Assembly: GCA_022704885.1 (NCBI GenBank)
Contig: JAKJFO010000003.1
Coordinates: forward strand, 54,593-71,999
Reading direction: 5' to 3'
DNA: 17,407 nucleotides
Origin: Candidatus Rifleibacteriota bacterium
GTDB taxonomy: Bacteria; Riflebacteria; Ozemobacteria; Ozemobacterales; Ozemobacteraceae
The position numbers were made by a program, and so were the translations under genes. Positions 7,556 to 15,083 of the stretch are shown here, piece after piece; the first letter of the stretch is position 1, and each line of letters begins with the position of its first letter. A model generated the notes under the pieces. That model was not told the origin of the DNA and ran no database searches. It saw only the letters and a list, made by a program, of their open reading frames with translations.

Positions 7556-8833
7556 TTACCAGCTGCCACCGCCATTGAGGCCTGGCCGGTTCGATGCTTC
7601 GGGCAGGGGTTCTTCATCGGGTTTATCGGTTCCAAGGGGGCCAAAGATCGCATCAGCAGCTGCGTCAATACCTGAGCCGGCAGCTCCGGTAGTTGCTTTT
7701 TTAGCTGGTGCCAGCTGATCGCCAACAGCTCTTGTCAACAGGCTCTTAACTGCCTTGGTGGCAAAATCAGTATCGGCTATTTCATCGAAGGCGCCGCCGC
7801 CAATCTCATCGACAATTCCGCCGGTAATCTTTTTGGTGCCATATTTAATTGCCTCGCTGGCTGCTGCCTTGGCAGTGTTTTTGCCGATGACGACGGCATA
7901 ATCTCTGTCACTGGTAATGCCTTTCTCTCCTGCTTCGATCAAAGAATTACCAGCTGCTGTGAGCACTACAGATGCAATGCCTACCGCCTTGCCGGCAACG
8001 TCACAGACGCCCGAAATGGTGGTAAGAATCGGAGCAGCGGGAGCGGCAACCACAGTAGCAGCGCAGACAGCTGCGATAACTTTAAGGGTAAGAGAAACCC
8101 CGCTTAAAACCATTCCGGTTTTGCTCATAACATCGCCGGTTGAAACGAGCTTTTGCCCGGCGCCGATGAGGGCATCCTGGTATATGCGAAGCGCATTGGC
8201 TCCAGCATCCATGGTACCATGCACCTTAGACGGGTCGGTTGCTGCAGCAGCTTCAAAATCGCCGCTCTTGAGCAGATCCATGGTCTTCTGGGCATCGGCC
8301 TTGATTTCCTTGATTTTTGCGTTGGCTTCTTCAATCTCATCTTTATATTTTTTAAAGTCTTCTTCTTCTTTTTGCTTCTTTTCGGCCTCAAGCTCCAGTC
8401 GTCTGGCCTCTTCCTCTTTTTCTCTCTGCTTTTTTTCATGCGCTTTCAGTTTTTCCTGAAGGTCGAAAGCTCCGCCAGTTACGCGGTCTCCAATCCAGGC
8501 CAGGCCATTCGCAACAGGCGAGACGGCATTATCTCTGATCCAGCGGGCGGCATCTTCGGCGGCACGTTTCGCCGCAGCGGCACCCTCTTTTGCTTCCTTC
8601 CAGGCGACTCTGGCTGCGTCTATAGTGTCGATCACTATACTCGCGGTCGTCTCGAGCTGACATTCCTCGATTGCCATGATCTCATCATAAGTCTTCTGGT
8701 AATCAGCGACAGCCTTCTCGATCTGGGCTTTCTGGTTGGCAGCCTGAGCCATCACCATCAAAGGAGCAAAGGGCTGCACCAGAAACGCAAACACGATCAG
8801 AACAGATAAAAACTTCCGCATATGCCTGCTCAT
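7556..8833 (-). CDS. Secreted coiled-coil protein with hydrophobic segments (unknown)
   Basis: I do not recognise a named family. The 425-residue product starts at an ATG with a strong GGAGGT (8840-8845) six bases upstream. Residues 1-31 are a Sec signal peptide with likely cleavage after 'VMAQA'. Residues about 35-100 are helical and Ala-rich; 122-188 form a highly charged Glu/Lys coiled coil. Residues 240-299 are hydrophobic and rich in Ala, Gly and Val ('LTLKVIAAVCAATVVAAPAA', then 'VAGKAVGIASVVLTAAG'), compatible with a helical hairpin that could enter a membrane. The tail is Gly-rich and acidic and ends 'NGGGSW'. Coiled coil plus hydrophobic hairpin recalls translocators and pore-forming proteins, but only in outline. 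It is the first gene of the pilin operon, so it may be the exported cargo or a periplasmic partner of that machine. Confidence 0.8.
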   Translation of the reverse strand: MSRHMRKFLSVLIVFAFLVQPFAPLMVMAQAANQKAQIEKAVADYQKTYDEIMAIEECQLETTASIVIDTIDAARVAWKEAKEGAAAAKRAAEDAARWIRDNAVSPVANGLAWIGDRVTGGAFDLQEKLKAHEKKQREKEEEARRLELEAEKKQKEEEDFKKYKDEIEEANAKIKEIKADAQKTMDLLKSGDFEAAAATDPSKVHGTMDAGANALRIYQDALIGAGQKLVSTGDVMSKTGMVLSGVSLTLKVIAAVCAATVVAAPAAPILTTISGVCDVAGKAVGIASVVLTAAGNSLIEAGEKGITSDRDYAVVIGKNTAKAAASEAIKYGTKKITGGIVDEIGGGAFDEIADTDFATKAVKSLLTRAVGDQLAPAKKATTGAAGSGIDAAADAIFGPLGTDKPDEEPLPEASNRPGLNGGGSW

Positions 8834-8839
8834 AAGTCA

Positions 8840-8890
8840 ACCTCCGGCAATTTTATCTTCTACCATATATCTATACCTTAATTCTGACAA
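8840..8890 (-). promoter_or_regulatory. Sigma-70-like promoter and ribosome site for the pilin operon
   Basis: Read on the minus strand, TTGTCA (8885-8890, five of six to the -35 consensus) is followed after 17 bases by TATGGT (8862-8867, four of six to -10), in an AT-rich stretch. Transcription would begin about 20 bases before the strong ribosome site GGAGGT at 8840-8845. It faces away from flgI. The ribosome site is clear; the promoter boxes are only a match by eye. Confidence 0.45.
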
Positions 8891-8999
8891 AAAGTTTTAA
8901 ATAATACAACAATATCATGAAAAAACAGTAGAGCATTCGGTCAGTAGCGTTTGCAGCCGACAACCTCATATACTTTTTTCATGTACCGGGAGGCAGATC

Positions 9000-9027
9000 T
9001 AATGAATTGACGGCAAAATGTCGATAA
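9000..9027 (+). promoter_or_regulatory. Possible sigma-28 (FliA)-type promoter for flgI
   Basis: GTCGATAA at 9020-9027 matches the flagellar sigma-28 -10 element GCCGATAA at seven of eight bases. TAAT at 9000-9003 lies 16 bases upstream, close to the TAAA -35 element with its usual 15-16 base spacing. It sits about 50 bases before the flgI start, which has its own AGGAAAG ribosome site at 9063-9069. The -35 half is weak, so this is tentative. Confidence 0.35.
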
Positions 9028-9075
9028 TATTACTGAAGCCTGATTTGCCGGGCAATAAAAACAGGAAAGAGCAGC

Positions 9076-10182
9076 ATGGAAGCACACAGATCGCATTGCA
9101 ACAAGTCTATTCTGGTTTTTGCATTGGCCAGCATTCTGTCATTGGTATCGGGAATCGACACCCGGTTGATGGCGCAGGCTCAGGTCAGGCTGAAAGATAT
9201 TTCACGCCTGAGTGGTAACCGTGAATATCAGGTGCTGGGCTACGGTCTGGTGACCGGTCTTGACGGTACCGGGGACAAAAGTGAGATGAGCATAGAGATG
9301 ACGCGCGGTATGCTCCAGAAAATGGGCATGGAGCTGACAACCAGTCAGATCCAGAGCAAAAACGTAGCCGCAGTCATAGTAACCGGCATGCTGCCTTCTT
9401 ACGGCAGAGCCGGTGAACCGTTTGACATCACGATCAGTTCGATCGGCGATGCCAAAAGCCTGCAGGGCGGCGTTCTGCTGCCCACGCTGTTAAAAGGTGG
9501 TGATGGTCAGGTCTATGCCGTTGCCCAGGGAAAAGTATCGATCGGCGGCTTTGAGGCCGGCACTGGCGGAGCTGCGGCGGCAAAGGCCGGGCAGAAAAAT
9601 CACCTCACCGTTGGCTACGTGCCGAACGGCGCAATAATGGAGCGTGGGGTCGACGACCAGTTTGCGCGCAGCGGCAAATTCAGTATTCTGCTGCAGGAAA
9701 AAGACACCGTTCTGACCCGCAAGGTTAAAGAAGCAGTAGATCGCCGTTACGGTATCGGCTGGGCGACGATAGTCAATCCCGGCCATATTGAAGTGCGTGT
9801 GCCATCGAGCATGTCAGACGATCCGGTCAGTTTTGCCGCCAATATCGAGAATCTGCCACTGTCGATAGACGAGCCCAATCGGGTCGTCATCAACGAGCGA
9901 ACCGGCACGGTAATCGTCGGCAGCAATGTGCGAATCAGCAAGGTTGTCATTTCGCACAACGGCATCAGAATAGAGATCGACAATCAGAATCAGGAAACAG
10001 GCAATGCTGCAGCAAAGCGCAATCAGATTCAGGGCAGCATGGTCGCGGTTCAGGGCGAAACCACGGTTGACGATCTGGTAGCAGCACTCAACGCAATTGG
10101 AGCGACCCCCAAGGATCTGATCGCAATATTTCAGGCGGTTAACGCAGCCGGTGCACTGCACGGCGAGCTTAAAATAATGTAA
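9076..10182 (+). CDS. flgI: Flagellar basal-body P-ring protein FlgI
   Basis: A 368-residue protein, close to the usual 365. The ATG follows AGGAAAG by six bases. Residues 1-35 are a signal peptide, probably cut after 'LMAQA', giving a mature start at 'QVRLKDISRLSG'. FlgI hallmarks include 'QVLGYGLVTGLDGTGD', 'SKNVAAVIVTGMLP', 'ITISSIGDAKSLQGGVLLPT', 'NGAIMER', 'RVVINERTGTVIVGSNVRI' and the C-terminal 'LVAALNAIGATPKDLIAIFQ'. FlgI is exported by Sec and forms the periplasmic P ring around the flagellar rod at the peptidoglycan layer. Its usual neighbours flgA and flgH (L ring) are not here; the upstream genes are divergent pilus genes. It is followed by a 127-base gap and then the TPR and flgJ genes. 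The assignment is secure. Confidence 0.97.
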   Translation: MEAHRSHCNKSILVFALASILSLVSGIDTRLMAQAQVRLKDISRLSGNREYQVLGYGLVTGLDGTGDKSEMSIEMTRGMLQKMGMELTTSQIQSKNVAAVIVTGMLPSYGRAGEPFDITISSIGDAKSLQGGVLLPTLLKGGDGQVYAVAQGKVSIGGFEAGTGGAAAAKAGQKNHLTVGYVPNGAIMERGVDDQFARSGKFSILLQEKDTVLTRKVKEAVDRRYGIGWATIVNPGHIEVRVPSSMSDDPVSFAANIENLPLSIDEPNRVVINERTGTVIVGSNVRISKVVISHNGIRIEIDNQNQETGNAAAKRNQIQGSMVAVQGETTVDDLVAALNAIGATPKDLIAIFQAVNAAGALHGELKIM

Positions 10183-10309
10183 TCGCGGCAAATATTTAAG
10201 TTTTTTTGCGAATTCCTTGCTATTTTGCTGCGGGGTATGTTATTAACTTTGCAACGTCTTGATTTTTTCGTAACAGACAAGATTTCCCCATGTGAGGTTC
10301 CCAAAAGCT

Positions 10310-11158
10310 ATGGTTGCACCAATTTCAATAGAGGACCGGGATCGTGCTAATCAGCACCTGGACCGCTCGATATCATTTTCGATGTGTGGCAAGATCGATC
10401 AGGCAATAGATGAAATAAAAAAAGCTATTTCCATAGACCCTGAATTTGCCCAGGCTCATAACAAACTCGGCGATTACTACATGAAAAAGGGCATGGTCAA
10501 AGAAGCAGCCGCAGCATACACCCGTTCTCTCGAACTCGACCCGGACAACCAGAACACGAACTTTGATCTTGGCTGTTCTCTCGCCCATCTTGGCAAGCAC
10601 GAAGAAGCCCTCGGGCACCTGCAGCGGGCACTTGAACTGAAGCCATCGCACACCGAGATTTACGGCCACATCGGCCGCCTGCTCATGATGCGTGGCGAGC
10701 TCGAACAGGCTATCGACAATCTGCAGAAAGCCGTATCGGCTGACACAGACGATATCATGGCAAGCTTCACGCTGGCCTGTGCCTTTCAGATGAAAGGCGA
10801 CAACGATAAGTCAGCCAGGCTTTTCAACAAAGTAATTGAACGCTACGGCGAACTGGTCAACGTTAAGAAACGCTTTGCCGAAGGGCACTACTATATCGGC
10901 CGCGCCTATTACTTCATGGGAAATCTGCCGGAAGCCCTCAAACATCTCGAAAAAGCAGTAGAATACGACACCGAAGATGTTGATTACCATTACAGCTTCG
11001 GCATGCTTTACAGCGACGCAGACGCATTCTGCTCTCTTGCCGAAGCCCAGCATGCATCTGGCAAGTATTCTGAAGCCAGGGAAAATCTCGAAAAAGCGAT
11101 CAAGCTCAATCCGCAGAACCCTCACTTCAGCAAAATCAAATCACAACTCGGACTCTAA
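10310..11158 (+). CDS. TPR-repeat protein between flgI and flgJ
   Basis: A 282-residue protein made almost wholly of tetratricopeptide repeats; I count about six to seven, from near residue 10 to the C-terminus. Clear units include 'AQAHNKLGDYYMKKGMVKEA', 'TNFDLGCSLAHLGKHEEALG', 'AEIYGHIGRLLMMRGELEQA'-type and 'YYIGRAYYFMGNLPEALKHL'. There is no signal peptide or membrane helix, so it should be cytoplasmic and act as a protein-binding scaffold. I take the ATG at 10310, with TGAGGT at 10293-10298 as a ribosome site at slightly long spacing; an in-frame GTG at 10292 would add six residues but lacks a site. It ends three bases before flgJ and is probably coupled to it, so a role with flagellar export or assembly is plausible but not shown. 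Confidence 0.88.
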   Translation: MVAPISIEDRDRANQHLDRSISFSMCGKIDQAIDEIKKAISIDPEFAQAHNKLGDYYMKKGMVKEAAAAYTRSLELDPDNQNTNFDLGCSLAHLGKHEEALGHLQRALELKPSHTEIYGHIGRLLMMRGELEQAIDNLQKAVSADTDDIMASFTLACAFQMKGDNDKSARLFNKVIERYGELVNVKKRFAEGHYYIGRAYYFMGNLPEALKHLEKAVEYDTEDVDYHYSFGMLYSDADAFCSLAEAQHASGKYSEARENLEKAIKLNPQNPHFSKIKSQLGL

Positions 11159-11161
11159 TTC

Positions 11162-11470
11162 ATGAGCAGTTTCTATCTCAGCCCGGCCTTGCAGAAAGAC
11201 AGAATCGAACAGCTTCCTGAAGCCAAGAAAAAAGAACTTGGCAAGCTCAAGAAAGCCTGCTCTGATTTTGAATCAATTTTTATGCATCAGATGCTGAAGG
11301 AAATGCGCAAGACTGTAAAAAAAACCGGAATGGTTCACGGCGGGCAGGCAGAAGAAATTTTTGCCGACATGCTCGACCAGGAGCGATCGAAAACCATGGG
11401 CATCGGCCTCGGCGACATGCTGTTCATGCAACTTTCACGATCGATCGTGCCCCCGGCAAGACCTCGCTGA
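11162..11470 (+). CDS. flgJ: Rod-binding protein FlgJ (N-terminal domain only)
   Basis: A 102-residue protein matching the FlgJ rod-binding domain: 'KKACSDFESIFMHQMLKEMR' (about 30-50), 'GGQAEEIFADMLDQE' (about 60-74), then 'MGIGLGDMLFMQLSR'. In enterobacteria FlgJ carries a second, peptidoglycan-hydrolysing domain; it is absent here, as in many other bacteria where a separate enzyme opens the wall for the rod. The protein caps or scaffolds the growing rod in the periplasm. It begins three bases after the TPR gene and has no strong ribosome site of its own, so coupling is likely. An M23 peptidase is encoded 1.3 kb downstream and is a candidate partner. There is no signal peptide, consistent with export through the flagellar apparatus. 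Confidence 0.88.
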   Translation: MSSFYLSPALQKDRIEQLPEAKKKELGKLKKACSDFESIFMHQMLKEMRKTVKKTGMVHGGQAEEIFADMLDQERSKTMGIGLGDMLFMQLSRSIVPPARPR

Positions 11471-11524
11471 CAACCCGGGCGTGCCCCGGATATTTCTTTG
11501 GTATTCCTTGAAAGGAAAGCTATT

Positions 11525-12814
11525 GTGGAAAACCCATCATTCACCTATCTTCAGCTCTGTGAAGAACCTGTAAAAAACATCAAGGCCGTCGCAAAAGCGA
11601 TGAATATCGAAAACGCCGAAAAAATGAAAAAACAGGATCTGATCCGGGCTATTCTGAAAATTCAGCTCAACGAACAGGGCCTGGCTCTTTCAGAAGGCGT
11701 CCTCGATATCATGCCGGAAGGTTATGGTTTTATCAGAACCAGAAGTTACGTGCAGAATGATGACGACGTTTATGTCTCACCCTCACAGATAAAGCGTTAT
11801 GGGCTGATGTGCGGAGACACCATAGTAGCACAGGTCAGGTTGCCAAAAGACGACGAGAGCTATCACGCCCTGCTTCGCATCGAAGCGGTTAACGGTGTAA
11901 ACATCGATCGCCTGCGCAACCGGGTCAACTTCGAAGACGGCGTACCGGTGTTTCCGACCGACCGTTTCAAGCTTGAAACCGATTTTGAAGACGTTTCGAC
12001 AAGAGTGTTCGACCTGATCTGCCCAATCGGAAAAGGCCAGCGCGGCTTGATCGTAGCGCCGCCGAAGGCCGGCAAAACAACGTTGCTCAAGCAGGTTGCC
12101 AATGCGATAACCGCCAACCACCCCGAAGTCTTAATGCTGATTCTGCTCATCGACGAGCGTCCGGAAGAAGTCACCGACATGCGCCGATCAGTAGACGCCG
12201 AAGTAGTAGCTTCTACTTTTGACGAGCATATAAACAATCACATCAAAGTCTCAGAACTGCTTCTCGAAAAAGCAAAGCGACATGTTGAACTGGGCCGCGA
12301 CGTGGTGATTCTGCTCGACTCGATCACCAGACTGGCGCGGGCCTACAATATTTCGATGCCTTCGGCCGGTCAGACCCTTTCCGGTGGTGTCAATCCGTTC
12401 GCCCTGCATAAACCCAAGCGCTTTCTCGGCGCTGCCCGTAAAATCGAGCATGGCGGCAGTCTTACAGTAATTGCAACCGCTCTTATCGATACCGGCTCAA
12501 AAATGGATGAAGTCATTTTCGAAGAATTCAAGGGCACCGGTAACATGGAACTGCACCTTGACCGCAAGCTTTTCAACAAGCGCATCTTCCCGTGCATAGA
12601 CGTCAAAATGTCTGGCACCCGCAAGGAAGAGCTGCTCATGGATGCCGAAGACCTCAAGAAGATCATCATTCTTCGCCGCGCTTTCGAAGACAAGAGTTCG
12701 CAGGAAGTCGTCGAAATGCTGGTTAAAGGCATTTCGAACACCAAAGACAATCGCGAATTTCTCAGCCTGATCAATCCGAACTACAAGAGTTCAACCAGCA
12801 AGGGCAGCGACTGA
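11525..12814 (+). CDS. rho: Transcription termination factor Rho
   Basis: A 429-residue Rho (E. coli 419). I choose the GTG at 11525 because AGGAAAG (11513-11519) lies five bases upstream; a TTG at 11498 would add nine residues without a site. Domains: Rho_N helical domain (about 1-45), cold-shock-like RNA-binding domain (about 58-120, 'EGVLDIMPEGYGFIR'), and RecA-type ATPase. Walker A is 'APPKAGKT' (178-185), the catalytic-Glu region is 'LLIDERPEEVTDMRR', Walker B is 'VVILLDSITRLARAY' (D265), and the C-terminal translocation segment is 'LDRKLFNKRIFP' plus 'SGTRKEELL'. It is a hexameric RNA helicase that ends transcription at C-rich unstructured RNA. It lies 54 bases after flgJ and four bases before the M23 gene. 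Identity is certain. Confidence 0.98.
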   Translation: MENPSFTYLQLCEEPVKNIKAVAKAMNIENAEKMKKQDLIRAILKIQLNEQGLALSEGVLDIMPEGYGFIRTRSYVQNDDDVYVSPSQIKRYGLMCGDTIVAQVRLPKDDESYHALLRIEAVNGVNIDRLRNRVNFEDGVPVFPTDRFKLETDFEDVSTRVFDLICPIGKGQRGLIVAPPKAGKTTLLKQVANAITANHPEVLMLILLIDERPEEVTDMRRSVDAEVVASTFDEHINNHIKVSELLLEKAKRHVELGRDVVILLDSITRLARAYNISMPSAGQTLSGGVNPFALHKPKRFLGAARKIEHGGSLTVIATALIDTGSKMDEVIFEEFKGTGNMELHLDRKLFNKRIFPCIDVKMSGTRKEELLMDAEDLKKIIILRRAFEDKSSQEVVEMLVKGISNTKDNREFLSLINPNYKSSTSKGSD

Positions 12815-12818
12815 CCTG

Positions 12819-13490
12819 ATGATACATAACGAACCCGGCGTATTTACCAATCGCTGCCGTGCCATATTGATTCTTCTGGCCCTGGTGCTTTTGCAGATAA
12901 GCGTTCCCCATAGTGAAAGCTCAGCCCTGCATCTCAGCGCTGCATTTTACCAGCCTGCTGAAGAGAGCTGCAATTTCTGGAAGCCGTTTAAACAAATATT
13001 CACCGTTACCAGCGCGAGAGTAAGTGACATCAAGGCGAAACTGCCGGCGCCGGCAAAAACCTATAAAATCGTCAGTGTAAGCAGTAACCGGGTTGTGTCA
13101 ACCAGCAAAGTGTGGCCAGTCAAAGGAAGCATCTCTTCGGGATTCGGTATGCGCAGGCACCCGGTTACCAAACGACGCTCCTTTCACAACGGGATTGACA
13201 TCAGAGCCAGAAAGGGTACCAATATTGTATGCCCGGCCGACGGCACCGTAGTCTGTGCCGGACATGCAGGCCTGCTTGGCAGGCTGGTCAAGGTCAAAAC
13301 CGGTGATGGCAAAACTCTTTATTTTGGTCACATGCACCAGATCAAATGCAGCAAAGGGCAACGTGTCAAACGCGGCACCGTCCTGGGTACCGTCGGCAGA
13401 TCCGGTCGGGCAACCGGCCCCCATCTGCACTTTTCCGTACTCGCTGGCGGACGTTATCTCGACCCTACCAGGTATCTGGCGGCAAAATAA
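12819..13490 (+). CDS. M23-family peptidoglycan endopeptidase
   Basis: A 223-residue protein with an N-terminal hydrophobic segment (about 14-30) acting as signal or anchor, a linker to about residue 95, and a C-terminal M23 (LytM/lysostaphin) domain from 'VWPVKGSISSGFGMRRHP'. The zinc site appears intact: His123 and Asp127 in 'HNGIDI' and His204 in 'GPHLHF', with His202 and His171 ('YFGHMH') as further active-site residues. 'GRSGRATGPHLHF' is typical of active enzymes. It should cut peptide cross-links of peptidoglycan in the periplasm. It begins four bases after the rho stop. Since flgJ upstream lacks its own hydrolase domain, this enzyme might open the wall for the flagellar rod; a general cell-division or envelope role is equally possible. 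Confidence 0.92.
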   Translation: MIHNEPGVFTNRCRAILILLALVLLQISVPHSESSALHLSAAFYQPAEESCNFWKPFKQIFTVTSARVSDIKAKLPAPAKTYKIVSVSSNRVVSTSKVWPVKGSISSGFGMRRHPVTKRRSFHNGIDIRARKGTNIVCPADGTVVCAGHAGLLGRLVKVKTGDGKTLYFGHMHQIKCSKGQRVKRGTVLGTVGRSGRATGPHLHFSVLAGGRYLDPTRYLAAK

Positions 13491-13564
13491 AGCATTTCTC
13501 AGACCATCGGGCTGACCTGCCGATAAGTTAGATGAATAATAATTTGTCTGACGGAGACCCACGG

Positions 13565-14632
13565 ATGCTTTATTCCAGAAAATCATGCCAGACAGCATTA
13601 CTGGTTTTAATGCTGTCTATCGCAATGCCGGCCATGACATTCGGCCGGACATGGCAGTCAGGCGAGCTGCCAAAGCCTGATCAGGCGCTGACTGCTTACG
13701 AAAACGGTTATCAGAATTACCGCAAGGGTCTTTTCTCTGAATCAGAAGACTGTTTTATCGAAGCACTTCGGCTCGAACCGAACCTGATCAAGGCTCATTA
13801 CTGGCTTGGCAAGCTTTATCGAGAGCAGGGCCGGCTTGAAGACGCAATTTTTCACTGGGAAGAAGTCGAACGCCTTAACCAGCTGATCAAAGACAGGCGC
13901 ATTGCGCTTTCGATTCAGAACAACGAGTATCCTTCTTATCCTCAGATGATCAGGACTTCAGAGCAGGCAAAGAAAGCTCAGGAAGTCTACCTGAAAGGGC
14001 TTCATCTGCTCGACGAAGGGCACTGGGACGGCGCCGAAGTTGAATTTCGCAAGGCTGTCGAGCTTTACGGCGGCAATCATGAATATCTTCTGCGACTGGC
14101 AAGATTGCTCTGGGATAAGGGTGAGCTACAGGCAAGCGTAAAGTTCTACCGCGACCTGCTGCTGCAAAGAGATGTAAGTATGGCAGATTTCAGCGAAGGC
14201 TTCGACCGCATGATCGCAGCACGCATGGACTATGTCGCACAGCCGCTTCTGCTGCGACATCAGGAGCGCTTTGCCGGAAAGCCTGAATATGAAAGAATGC
14301 GCGATCTTTTCAAGGCAGTCAGAAATCACGACGTTGTTGCTGCCGGCAAAGTTGTTCAGAAGGTCAACGGACAGGTTATAATCAATCTCGGCATGCAGGA
14401 GGGACTGAGCCTTTCGGATGAGTTCAGCCTGAGCATGCGATCTTTTAAAGCGGGCGGACCAATTGCAGACCCGGATACCGGAGTTACTATCGGCCGTGCC
14501 CCCGACATTCCTTCTGCCGAGTTGTTGCTGACCAAGGTTTACAAAAATACCAGCTGGGCCCTCATACGTAAGGAGTTTGGCCCGGGAGTGAAAGCAGGTG
14601 ACCTGATTGAGTTCAAAAAAGCAGCAAGATAA
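13565..14632 (+). CDS. Exported TPR protein with FlgT_C-like C-terminal domain
   Basis: I place the start at 13565, where GGAG (13553-13556) lies eight bases upstream and the product opens directly with a signal peptide ('ALLVLMLSIAMPAMTFG', cut near residue 27); the ATG at 13532 would add eleven polar residues and has no ribosome site. The 355-residue product has TPR motifs at about 43-105 and 138-200, for example 'GYQNYRKGLFSESEDCFIEA'. Residues about 259-351 carry 'GKVVQKVNGQVIINLGMQEG', 'DPDTGVTIGR' and 'KAGDLIEF', the pattern of the FlgT C-terminal domain and related envelope domains. FlgT forms the outer flagellar ring in Vibrio. A link with the P-ring and rod genes nearby is plausible, though such domains also occur in non-flagellar proteins. 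The last 26 bases overlap smpB. Confidence 0.82.
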   Translation: MLYSRKSCQTALLVLMLSIAMPAMTFGRTWQSGELPKPDQALTAYENGYQNYRKGLFSESEDCFIEALRLEPNLIKAHYWLGKLYREQGRLEDAIFHWEEVERLNQLIKDRRIALSIQNNEYPSYPQMIRTSEQAKKAQEVYLKGLHLLDEGHWDGAEVEFRKAVELYGGNHEYLLRLARLLWDKGELQASVKFYRDLLLQRDVSMADFSEGFDRMIAARMDYVAQPLLLRHQERFAGKPEYERMRDLFKAVRNHDVVAAGKVVQKVNGQVIINLGMQEGLSLSDEFSLSMRSFKAGGPIADPDTGVTIGRAPDIPSAELLLTKVYKNTSWALIRKEFGPGVKAGDLIEFKKAAR

Positions 14633-15083
14633 TGGCCTCAAGATAATCGCGGCCAATAGAAAAGCTCACCACGACTATTTCATCGTCGAAAAACTCGAAG
14701 CCGGGATTGTACTTCTCGGTTCAGAGCTTCGTCCGTGCAGAGAGGGCAGAGTAACTCTGAAAGACTCTTATGCAGAAGAAATCGAAGGACAACTCTGGCT
14801 GCATGACATGCACATCGGCTCCAATCCTTTTTCTAATCGGCTAGATCACGAGCCTGAGCGTAAACGTAGATTGCTGGCCCATAAAAGCGAAATCATCAAA
14901 TGGGGATATAAGGTCAGAACCAGCGGTATGACGATAGTTCCGCTCAAGATTTATTTCAAAAGCGGCAAAGTCAAGGTTGAACTCGGCCTGGCAAAGGGCA
15001 AGGCCAAGTATGACAAACGCGAAGCCCTGCAGAAAAAAGATGCGAAACGAGATATGGAAAGAGAACTCGGAGGACGCTACTGA
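14607..15083 (+). CDS. smpB: SsrA-binding protein SmpB
   Basis: A 158-residue SmpB (E. coli 160), the partner of tmRNA in rescue of stalled ribosomes. The start is a TTG inside the end of the upstream gene, with AGGTGA (14596-14601) five bases before it; this gives the normal short N-terminus before 'KIIAANRKAHHDYFIVEKLEAG'. Conserved parts include 'GRVTLKDSYAEE', 'HDMHIGSNPF', 'RKRRLLAHKSEI', 'IVPLKIYFKSGKVKVELGLA' and the tail motif 'GKAKYDKRE'. The usual 'TEVKSLR' segment reads 'SELRPCR' here, a mild divergence. The C-terminal tail is basic and would enter the mRNA channel. The tmRNA gene (ssrA) is not in the window. Its stop overlaps the amidase start by one base (TGATG). Confidence 0.96.
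   Translation: MSSKKQQDNGLKIIAANRKAHHDYFIVEKLEAGIVLLGSELRPCREGRVTLKDSYAEEIEGQLWLHDMHIGSNPFSNRLDHEPERKRRLLAHKSEIIKWGYKVRTSGMTIVPLKIYFKSGKVKVELGLAKGKAKYDKREALQKKDAKRDMERELGGRY

Noticed and set aside
7917..8809. Long plus-strand open frames (180 and 218 codons)
   Set aside because: They mirror the Glu/Lys-rich coiled coil on the other strand; low-complexity Ser/Phe/Leu-rich translations are the expected shadow.
10183..10210. Possible terminator after flgI with a T-run
   Set aside because: The arms pair only with a three-base bulge, and the T-run lies inside the stem instead of after it.
10219..10254. Possible promoter (TTGCTA, 18 bases, TATTAA) before the TPR gene
   Set aside because: Only four of six matches in each box; too weak to report, although the 127-base gap could contain a promoter.
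10292..10309. GTG start extending the TPR protein by six residues
   Set aside because: No ribosome site precedes it, while TGAGGT sits upstream of the ATG at 10310.
13506..13524. Short inverted repeat ATCGG/CCGAT after the M23 gene
   Set aside because: Five-base stem with a nine-base loop and no T-run; not a convincing terminator.
14632..14646. ATG at the stop of the TPR/FlgT_C-like gene as the smpB start
   Set aside because: It is out of frame with SmpB and meets a stop after four codons; the TTG at 14607 gives full-length SmpB.
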